Shown here: piece after piece, positions 18,453 through 25,529 of the stretch
How the letters are laid out: each line of letters starts with the position of its first letter
How positions within the stretch are numbered: position 1 is the stretch's first letter
From: Streptomyces cyaneochromogenes
GTDB taxonomy: Bacteria > Actinomycetota > Actinomycetes > Streptomycetales > Streptomycetaceae
Direction of reading: 5' to 3'
DNA: 64,000 bases
NCBI RefSeq assembly: GCF_003963535.1
Contig: NZ_CP034539.1
Span: forward strand, 7,068,001 to 7,132,000
The notes under the pieces: generated by a model
Seen by the model: only the letters and a program-made list of their open reading frames with translations
Databases searched by the model: none
Told to the model about the DNA's origin: nothing
Made by a program: the position numbers and the translations under genes

Positions 18453-21400
18453 ATGCTCGCCCCCGTGGAGAGCCGGTCCGTCAGCCCCGTGTTCGTCGGT
18501 CGCGCAGCCGAGTTGGAGACGCTGCACGACGCCCTCGCCCATGCCTCCGGGGGAGAGCCCCAGGCGTTGGTGATCGGAGGAGAAGCCGGGGTCGGCAAGA
18601 CCCGCCTCGTCGAGGAGTTCGCCGGCGCCGCCGCCCGCGAGGGCGCCGTCGTCGTGCTGGGCGGCTGTGTCGAGATCGGCGCCGACGGCCTGCCGTTCGC
18701 CCCGTTCTCCACCGCGCTGCGCGCCCTGCGCCGCGACCTGCCCGAGGAACTCGCCGCCGCGGCCGCCGGCCAGGAGGAGGAACTGGCCCGGCTGCTGCCC
18801 GAGTTGGGCGAGGCGCCGCCCTCCCGAGGAGCGGACCGGTCCGACGAGGAGGGCATGGCCCGCCTCTTCGAACTCACCGCCCGCCTCCTGGAGCGCGTCG
18901 CAGCCGACCGCACCGTCGTCGTCGCCCTGGAGGACCTGCACTGGGCCGACGCCTCCACCCGCCACCTCCTCTCCTACCTGTTCCGCACCCTGCGCACCGG
19001 CCGCCTCGTCGTCCTGGCCACCTACCGCTCCGACGACATCCACCGCCGCCACCCGCTGCGCCCCCTCCTCGCCGAACTCGACCGGCTGCGCACGGTCCGC
19101 CGTATCGAACTCGGCCGCTTCAACCGCGCCGAGGTCGGCCGCCAGATCGCCGGCATCCTCGCCACCGAACCCGACCCCGCCCAGGTCGACGAGATCTTCG
19201 AACGCTCCGACGGCAACGCCTTCTTCGTCGAGGAACTCGCCGTCGCCACCCATGAGGACTCCTGCTCCGGCCTCACCGACTCCCTGCGCGACCTGCTCCT
19301 GGTCCGCGTCGAGAGGCTGCCCGAGAGCGCCCAGCGGGTCGCCCGGATCGTCGCCGAGGGCGGCTCCACCGTCGAGTACCGGCTGCTCGCCGCCGTCGCC
19401 CGGCTCGCCGAGGACGACCTCATCGAGGCACTGCGGGCCGCCGTCAACGCCAACATCCTCATCGCCGCACCAGGCGGTGACGGCTACCGCTTCCGGCACT
19501 CCCTGGTCCGCGAGGCCGTCGGCGACGACCTGCTGCCCGGTGAGCGCTCCCGCCTCAACCGCCGCTACGCCGAAGCCCTGGAGGCCGACCCGACACTCGT
19601 CCCGGCCGACGAGCGGGTCATGCGGCTGGCGAGCTACTGGTACCACGCCCACGACCCGGCCAAGGCCCTGCCCGCCGTCCTGGACGCCTCCGTCACCGCC
19701 CGCCGCCGGCACGCCCACTCCGAGCAACTGCGGCTGCTGGAACGCGCGATGGAGCTGTGGGACTCCGCCCCCGAGGACGTACGGGCCACGCTGCGCCCCG
19801 TCGACTACACCGAGGTCTATCCGCCCTGCGGCTGCGACCCCGCCACCACACCCCTGCGCTACCTCGACCTGATGGCCGAGGCCGCCGTCGCCGGACGGCT
19901 CTGCGGAGAGCGCGAACGCGCCCTGAAGATCACCAAGCGGGCCCTGCACCTCCTGGAGGAGGAGGGCGATCCGCTGCGCGCCGCGTGGTTCTGGGTCCAG
20001 CGTTCCCGACTGGTCCAGGCCCAGGCCCGCGGCGACGGCTGGAAGGAACTGGCCACTGCGCAGCAACTGGTGCGCGGACTGCCGCCGTCCGAGGTGCACG
20101 CCGAGGTCCTTGCCGCCGCCGCCAACTGGTCGATGCTGCACGACCCCGGCCCCGACGCCATGACGGCCGCCGAGCGGGCCGTCGAGTACGCGCGCATGGT
20201 CGGCGCCGAGGACATCGAGTTCAACGCGCGCCTCACACTCGGCGGACTCATGGTCGACGCCGGCCAGATCGAGGCCGGCCTGGCCGAGATGTACGAGGTC
20301 AGGGACGAGGCGGTGGCGCGCGGCCTCACAGCCGTGGTCGGGCGCAGCCATGTGAACCTGCCGTCCGCCCTGGAAGGCATCGGCCGCTCCGAGGAAGCGG
20401 TGGCCCTGTTGCGCGAGGGCCTGCGACTGACCCAGAACATGGGCCTGCGCGACTCCGAGGCCTGGATCTGGGCCAACCTCGCCGAATCACTGTTCTCCCT
20501 GGGCCGTTGGGAGGAGGCCGCCGAGGCCGCGGTCAACGCCCAGCGCACCGGACAGTCGGCCAAGCCGCGCGGCGGCGGCTCCAACTGGCTCGCCCACCTT
20601 GCGCTCGCCCGCGGCGAGGTCGCCGAGGCCGCCCACCATCTCGCCGCCGCCCGCGCCTCCTACGGCACTCATGACCCCATGCCGCAGAACAACCTGCCGA
20701 TGGCCTACGTCACCATCGGCACCGCCGCCGCCGAGGGCCGTGTCCTCGACGCGCGCGCCGAGGCCGACCGGGCCCTGAGCGCCGGCTTCCCGCCCGGCAC
20801 CCAGCGCTACGCCTGGCCGCTGCTGCTGGCCGCCGCCCTCGCCGAGTCCGACGCCCGCGCCCCCGCACCGCCCGCCGCGCAGGAGGGCCGAGCCGCCTTC
20901 CTAAAACGGCTCTTCGAGGCCGTCCGCAAGCTCACCACGGGCGCACCTCTGTGGCTGGCCTACGACAAGTGGACCCGAGCCGAACTCGACCGCGCCGAGA
21001 GCCGGGCCACCCCCGACACCTGGTCGGACGTGGTCACCGCCTTCGAGGCCCTGGAACGCCCCCACGACCTGGCCCAGGTCCGCCACCGCCTCGCCGAGGC
21101 CCTGCTCGCGATCGGCGGCGACGACGAGCGCGCCCGCGCCACGGAACTGCTCCGCCTGGCCCGGGCCACCGCCACCCACCTGGGAGCCCGCCCCCTCGCC
21201 GACGCCACGGCCCACCTGGCCCAGCGAGCCCGCCTCTCCCTGACGGCAGCCCCGCCCCCGACCGACCCTGCCGACTCCCTCGGCCTCACCACCCGGGAAC
21301 GGGACGTCCTGCGTCTGGTCTCGGCCGGCCGGACCAACCGCCAGATCGCCGAGGAACTCTTCATCTCCCCGAAGACGGCCAGCGTCCACGTGTCGAACAT

Positions 21401-21503
21401 TCTGGGGAAGCTGGGCGTCTCCGGGAGGGGCGAAGCCGCCGCGATGGCGCATCGGCTGGGGTTGTTCTCGGCAGAAACGGTCACATCCGGAACGAGAAGC
21501 TGA
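18453..21503 (+). CDS. LAL-type transcriptional regulator (AAA ATPase plus LuxR HTH)
   Basis: This 1016-aa protein has an N-terminal STAND/AAA ATPase domain with Walker A GEAGVGKTR (about 42-50) and a Walker B-like ALEDLHWAD. A long helical, TPR-like middle follows, then a C-terminal LuxR helix-turn-helix (about 945-1003, TTRERDVLRLVSAGRTNRQI). The organisation is that of LAL regulators, which bind a ligand through the repeats and activate transcription in an ATP-dependent way. The start is uncertain between ATG 18453 and GTG 18465. Codons upstream in frame come from the dispersed repeat. Targets are unknown. Confidence 0.88.
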   Translation: MLAPVESRSVSPVFVGRAAELETLHDALAHASGGEPQALVIGGEAGVGKTRLVEEFAGAAAREGAVVVLGGCVEIGADGLPFAPFSTALRALRRDLPEELAAAAAGQEEELARLLPELGEAPPSRGADRSDEEGMARLFELTARLLERVAADRTVVVALEDLHWADASTRHLLSYLFRTLRTGRLVVLATYRSDDIHRRHPLRPLLAELDRLRTVRRIELGRFNRAEVGRQIAGILATEPDPAQVDEIFERSDGNAFFVEELAVATHEDSCSGLTDSLRDLLLVRVERLPESAQRVARIVAEGGSTVEYRLLAAVARLAEDDLIEALRAAVNANILIAAPGGDGYRFRHSLVREAVGDDLLPGERSRLNRRYAEALEADPTLVPADERVMRLASYWYHAHDPAKALPAVLDASVTARRRHAHSEQLRLLERAMELWDSAPEDVRATLRPVDYTEVYPPCGCDPATTPLRYLDLMAEAAVAGRLCGERERALKITKRALHLLEEEGDPLRAAWFWVQRSRLVQAQARGDGWKELATAQQLVRGLPPSEVHAEVLAAAANWSMLHDPGPDAMTAAERAVEYARMVGAEDIEFNARLTLGGLMVDAGQIEAGLAEMYEVRDEAVARGLTAVVGRSHVNLPSALEGIGRSEEAVALLREGLRLTQNMGLRDSEAWIWANLAESLFSLGRWEEAAEAAVNAQRTGQSAKPRGGGSNWLAHLALARGEVAEAAHHLAAARASYGTHDPMPQNNLPMAYVTIGTAAAEGRVLDARAEADRALSAGFPPGTQRYAWPLLLAAALAESDARAPAPPAAQEGRAAFLKRLFEAVRKLTTGAPLWLAYDKWTRAELDRAESRATPDTWSDVVTAFEALERPHDLAQVRHRLAEALLAIGGDDERARATELLRLARATATHLGARPLADATAHLAQRARLSLTAAPPPTDPADSLGLTTRERDVLRLVSAGRTNRQIAEELFISPKTASVHVSNILGKLGVSGRGEAAAMAHRLGLFSAETVTSGTRS

Positions 21504-21541
21504 GGTATACGCTGTAAGGGACGTAGGCCTAGGGAGGTTGC

Positions 21542-21742
21542 GTGTTCAACGCCTTCGAAGAACTCTTCGCCCCCGGCCGCAAGCACACCCGCGACGAGCA
21601 GAACCGTCTGGAACTGACCCGCGAGGACGTCGGGGACAACGACCCCGGCCGAGGGCCGATAGATCTCGCGTCCGGGAAGGTGGTCGTCCGCCGGCAGCCC
21701 GAGCCGTCGGCGGAGGGAGCGGAGGCGGACGGGGAGGAGTGA
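21542..21742 (+). CDS. small DUF6191-type protein
   Basis: The 66-aa acidic protein starts with the conserved-looking block MFNAFEELFAPGRKHTRDEQ followed by LELTREDVGDNDPGRGPIDL. I associate this pattern with the DUF6191 family of small actinobacterial proteins of unknown function. The GTG start has AGGGAGG about 5 bases upstream. It lies just after the LAL regulator and is convergent with the sugar dehydrogenase gene. Confidence 0.7.
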   Translation: MFNAFEELFAPGRKHTRDEQNRLELTREDVGDNDPGRGPIDLASGKVVVRRQPEPSAEGAEADGEE

Positions 21743-21749
21743 GGGGCTC

Positions 21750-22910
21750 TCAGCTCACCTGCACCTCCAGAATCCGGTCGTCGCCGTCCTTGGGGCTGCC
21801 CCGTCCGTCGGTGTTGCTCGTCGTCAGCCACAGCTTGTCGCCGCCCGCCGGGACGACCGTGCGCAGACGGCCGTACTCGCCCTCCAGGAACGCCTGCGGG
21901 TCCGCCGAGGCCTCCGTGCCGTTCAGCGGGACGCGCCACAGGCGCTGGCCCTTGAGACCGGCCATCCAGACGGAGCCCTCGGCGTAGGCGATGCCGCTGG
22001 GGGAGGCGTCGTCGGTGCCCCACTGGGCGAGTGGATTGTGGTACGCGGAGTCGTCCGACTTGCCCTCGACCTCCGGCCAGCCGTAGTTGCCGCCCGGCTT
22101 GATCGCGTTCAGCTCGTCCCAGGTGTCCTGGCCGAACTCGGCGGCGAACAGACGCTGTTGGGAGTCCCAGGCCAGGCCCTGCACATTGCGGTGGCCGTAC
22201 GAGTACACGGCGGAGTCGGGGAAGGGATTGCCGGGGGCCGGTTCGCCTTCCGGAGTCAGGCGCAGGATCTTGCCGCCCGTGGAGTCCTTTTTCTGGGACA
22301 GCCCGGTGTCACCGCTCTCGCCCGTGCCCGCGTACAGCATCTTGTCCGGGCCGAAGGCGATGCGGCCGCCATTGTGGATATAGCCCTTGGGGATGCCCTT
22401 GAAGATCGTGTCGGGCGCGCCCAGTTGATCGCCGGACGGCCGCTGCTCGTCGTAGAGCATGCGCACGATGCGGTTGTCGGAGGCCGAGGTGAAGTACGCG
22501 TAGACCATGTGGTCCGAGGCGTAGTCCGGCGACAGCGCCAGGCCCATCAGGCCGCCCTCGCCCGCCGGTGACACCCCCGGTACCTCGCCCAGCTCGGTCT
22601 TCTTGCCCGTCTCACCGTCGACCCGGGTGATCGTGGCGTCGTCGCGGGAGGAGACGAGCAGGTCGCCGTCGGGGAGCGGGGCCAGGCCCCAGGGGGTGTC
22701 CAGGCCCTCGGCGACGGTGCGCACCACCTTGACCGAGCCCTGCGCCGGCGGGGTCTCGGCAGCCTTCCGGGTGGGTGACGATCCCGGGTCCGCATTGCTG
22801 GATGTCCCGCTCTTGCCCCCGCCCGGTGATCCCCCGTCGTCGGAGGAGCAGCCGGCCGTCAGCAGGAGTGCGGCCGCGGCCATCACGGCCGTCACAGCTC
22901 GACGTTGCAC
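21750..22910 (-). CDS. PQQ-dependent sugar dehydrogenase-like lipoprotein
   Basis: This 386-aa protein is a six-bladed beta-propeller of the glucose/sorbosone dehydrogenase family, which oxidises aldose sugars with PQQ as cofactor. It starts with a lipoprotein signal peptide, lipobox LLTAGC with Cys21, so it should be anchored outside the membrane. Family blocks LDTPWGLAPLPDGDLLVSSRD, HNGGRIAFGPD, YSYGHRNVQGLAW and FGQDTWDELN are clear. The GTG at 22910 is chosen because AAGGGA lies 8 bases upstream and the signal peptide begins directly. Confidence 0.85.
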   Translation of the reverse strand: MQRRAVTAVMAAAALLLTAGCSSDDGGSPGGGKSGTSSNADPGSSPTRKAAETPPAQGSVKVVRTVAEGLDTPWGLAPLPDGDLLVSSRDDATITRVDGETGKKTELGEVPGVSPAGEGGLMGLALSPDYASDHMVYAYFTSASDNRIVRMLYDEQRPSGDQLGAPDTIFKGIPKGYIHNGGRIAFGPDKMLYAGTGESGDTGLSQKKDSTGGKILRLTPEGEPAPGNPFPDSAVYSYGHRNVQGLAWDSQQRLFAAEFGQDTWDELNAIKPGGNYGWPEVEGKSDDSAYHNPLAQWGTDDASPSGIAYAEGSVWMAGLKGQRLWRVPLNGTEASADPQAFLEGEYGRLRTVVPAGGDKLWLTTSNTDGRGSPKDGDDRILEVQVS

Positions 22911-23049
22911 GATCAAGGTCCCTTCGACGCGGCGGGTTCTACTTTTCTTACACCGCTCGCGCCTCAGAGGTTCCCGATCCATGAACCTTGAATCAGCGCC
23001 GCCCGGCTCCGGCCGGTTTCCGCCCCGGAGCCCCGGAATCCTCGCGGCG

Positions 23050-24048
23050 TCAGTCCCAGGATCCCCGCGCCCCCGGCAGCTCCGCCACCTCGGCCAGGTC
23101 CTCCGCGGTCAGCCGCAACCCCTGCGCCCCCGCGTTCTCCGTCACCCAGCGCTCCTGCTTGGCCCCGGGCACGGCGACCACGTGCCGCCCCTGCGCCAGC
23201 ACCCACGCCAGCGCCACCTGCGCGGGCGTGACCCCGTCCCCGTGGCGGGCCGCGATCCGGCGCAGGACGACGACTATCGGCTGGTTCGCCGCCATCATCT
23301 CCGCGGTGAAGCGCGGGTGCCGGGCGCGGACGTCGTCCGGTTCGAAGCCCTGGCCGGGCGTCAGGGTGCCGGTCAGGAAGCCGTTGCCCAGGGGCATGGC
23401 CGACAGGAAGCCGACGCCGCGCGCCTCGCACCACGGCAGCAGCGTCTCCAGCGCCTCCGGTGACCACACCGACAGCTCCGCCTGCACGGCGCTCACCGGG
23501 AAGACCTGCTGCACCCGCTGCAACTGCCTGATCGTCCCGTCGTGCAGGCGCGTCCCGGAGCGACGGCCACCGCGCGCACCCACCGCGCACAGCCCCAACG
23601 CCCGTACCTTTCCGGCCTGGACGAGCTCCGCCATCGCGCCCCACGTCTCCTCGACGGGGACTTCGGGGTCCGCGCGATGCAGTTGGTAGAGGTCGATGAC
23701 GTCCGTCTGCAGGCGGCGCAGAGAGGCGTCGCAGGCCCGTTTCACATAGCCGGGGCGGCCGTTGGCCACGATGTGCTGCTCGCCGACCAGCAGACCGACC
23801 TTCGTCGAGACGAACGCGTCCTGGCGGCGCTCCTTCAACACCCGTCCCACCAGCAGCTCGTTGGTGAACGGGCCGTACATGTCGGCCGTGTCCAGCAGCG
23901 TCGAGCCCAGATCGAGCGCCCGGTGCACCGCCCTGACCGACTCCTCGCCCCGCTGCCGCGACGAGCTGTAGGCCCAGCTCATCGGCATGCACCCGAGCCC
24001 GACGGCTCCCACCGCGAGTGCCGCCGCGCCGATCGTCCTGCGCTCCAC
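23050..24048 (-). CDS. aldo/keto reductase
   Basis: This 332-aa NADPH-dependent aldo/keto reductase is of the YajO/AKR11-13 kind. The catalytic tetrad is visible: Asp and Tyr in LLDTADMYGPFTNE, Lys in VSTKVG and His in LYQLHRAD. The C-terminal block VAVPGAKQERWVTENAGA binds the cofactor phosphate. The GTG start has GGGAGGG 10 bases upstream. A longer frame reaching 24189 would run through the divergent promoter and is not used. Confidence 0.88.
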   Translation of the reverse strand: MERRTIGAAALAVGAVGLGCMPMSWAYSSSRQRGEESVRAVHRALDLGSTLLDTADMYGPFTNELLVGRVLKERRQDAFVSTKVGLLVGEQHIVANGRPGYVKRACDASLRRLQTDVIDLYQLHRADPEVPVEETWGAMAELVQAGKVRALGLCAVGARGGRRSGTRLHDGTIRQLQRVQQVFPVSAVQAELSVWSPEALETLLPWCEARGVGFLSAMPLGNGFLTGTLTPGQGFEPDDVRARHPRFTAEMMAANQPIVVVLRRIAARHGDGVTPAQVALAWVLAQGRHVVAVPGAKQERWVTENAGAQGLRLTAEDLAEVAELPGARGSWD

Positions 24049-24111
24049 CTGGCCGTAACCCTCCCTCTTCCGGCACCCCAACCTAACCTCTGCACTCCTG
24101 TTCGCCTGACA

Positions 24112-24117
24112 TAGCCT
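24112..24117 (+). promoter_or_regulatory. -10 hexamer of a leaderless promoter (2-hydroxyacid dehydrogenase)
   Basis: TAGCCT lies 7 bases before the ATG at 24125, inside the 76-base region shared with the divergent aldo/keto reductase gene. Confidence 0.45.
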
Positions 24118-24124
24118 CCTGAGC

Positions 24125-25075
24125 ATGACTGCTGACGTGTGGCTCCCCGTCCCGCCGGACGAGATCGAGGGTCTCCCCGAGGGCCCCAACTACCGCTTCT
24201 GGGACGGGGCCGAGGACTTCCCCGCCGACCCGGCCGAGTGCGTCTTCTACGTCGTCCCGTACATGAAGCCGCCGGCGCTCGGACAGCGTCCCCTGCCGGA
24301 GATGAGTTCCGTGGAGGTCGTGCAGACGCTCTCCGCGGGCACCGACCACGTGGAGCCGGGTCTCAAGCACCTGCGGCCGGGCGTGCGGCTGTGCAACGCG
24401 CGCGGGGTGCACGAGGCGAGCACCGGTGAACTCACCCTCACCCTGATCCTCGCCTCACTGCGCGGCATTCCCGACTTCGTGCGGGCGCAGGACAAGGGGG
24501 AGTGGCTCGGCGGGTTCCGGCCCGCGCTGGCCGACAAGAACGTCCTCATCGTGGGATACGGCTCGATCGGCGCCGCGATCGAGGACCGGCTCGCACCTTT
24601 TGAACTCGCGCGGGTGGCGCGCGTCGCGCGCTCTGAGCGCACCACGGCGCGCGGACCTGTGCATCCACTCACCGAACTGCCCGCTCTGCTCCCGGAAGCA
24701 GACGTCGTCATCCTGTCCACGCCCCTGACGGAGGCCACCCGGCACCTGGTCGACGCCGACTTCCTCGCCCGCATGAAGGACGGCGCGCTGCTGGTCAACG
24801 TCGCCCGAGGAGCGGTGGTCGACACCAAGGCGCTGCTCGCCGAGCTGGAGACCGGGCGCGTCACCGCAGCCCTGGACGTCACCGACCCCGAACCACTGCC
24901 GCGCGAACACCCACTGTGGCGTGCGCCGGGCGTGCTGATCAGCCCGCATGTGGGCGGGCCGACGTCGGCGTTCCTGCCGCGCGCCAAGCGGCTGCTGGTG
25001 GACCAGTTGCGTCGTTACGTGAACCGGGAGCCCCTGCGCAACGTGATCCTTACGACGGGCGAGACGCGCGAGTGA
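24125..25075 (+). CDS. D-2-hydroxyacid dehydrogenase family protein
   Basis: This 316-aa NAD-dependent oxidoreductase has the Rossmann motif VLIVGYGSIGAAIEDRL (about 139-155), the signature NVARGAVVDTKAL with the catalytic Arg, Asp/Glu in VTDPEPLP, and the catalytic His in ISPHVGG. The substrate is not predictable. The start is fixed by the -10 hexamer immediately upstream. Confidence 0.88.
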   Translation: MTADVWLPVPPDEIEGLPEGPNYRFWDGAEDFPADPAECVFYVVPYMKPPALGQRPLPEMSSVEVVQTLSAGTDHVEPGLKHLRPGVRLCNARGVHEASTGELTLTLILASLRGIPDFVRAQDKGEWLGGFRPALADKNVLIVGYGSIGAAIEDRLAPFELARVARVARSERTTARGPVHPLTELPALLPEADVVILSTPLTEATRHLVDADFLARMKDGALLVNVARGAVVDTKALLAELETGRVTAALDVTDPEPLPREHPLWRAPGVLISPHVGGPTSAFLPRAKRLLVDQLRRYVNREPLRNVILTTGETRE

Positions 25076-25319
25076 TGCCCACGGGCCGAGCATCGCGCGG
25101 GTGCCTCGCACGCCGCGTGCAACAGCCTCTTCATCCGGTTCGAGTACCCTCCGCAACCCTGTGGAAGCGGTCCGTGCTCGCATATGCGCTGGTCGTCACG
25201 GAGCGTAGAGGCACTATGTCCCTGAGTGACGAGACTGGTGTATCGTCCCGACAGGGGTTGCGCCGCACCGTTCGGCGCCGGGGATGGACATTTCAGATTT
25301 GTGAGGGGGGCGACGGGCG
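25076..25319. other. gene-free region upstream of the second GGDEF-EAL gene
   Basis: I find no convincing gene in these 244 bases. They must contain the promoter of the GGDEF-EAL gene, but no clear -35/-10 pair or operator stands out. Confidence 0.4.
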
Positions 25320-25529
25320 ATGCACGGCCTATGGACGAGCGATCCGACGCGGCGGGGCCGCCGCCGGCGACCCTGGAGCACGGCCGCACGCAGACGCGGT
25401 CACCATGGCGGCCCCGGCTGTCATCACGGCCATCACCACCGCCGGCACGGCAGCCGCAGGCGGCATGCGCAGCCGGCGCCCCGGGACACTCGGGACCCCG
25501 GATCGGCGCGGACCGGGAGGACCTGGTGA
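25320..25529 (+). CDS. possible small His/Arg-rich upstream ORF
   Basis: This 69-codon ORF starts at an ATG with GAGGGGGG about 9 bases upstream and ends in a TGA that overlaps the GTG start of the next gene (GTGA at 25526-25529). The product would be very basic, with ten histidines, including a cluster between residues 28 and 43. Third-position GC (about 80%) is somewhat lower than neighbouring genes, so it may be a coupling uORF or chance. No homology is recognised. Confidence 0.3.
   Translation: MHGLWTSDPTRRGRRRRPWSTAARRRGHHGGPGCHHGHHHRRHGSRRRHAQPAPRDTRDPGSARTGRTW

Noticed and set aside
22603..23463. A 286-codon plus-strand frame opposite the sugar dehydrogenase and aldo/keto reductase
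   Set aside because: It runs antisense through both genes and their intergenic gap and shows no domain.
25076..25319. BldD-type operator upstream of the GGDEF-EAL gene
   Set aside because: TCAC and AGTGA are present but in the wrong order and spacing for the known BldD palindrome.
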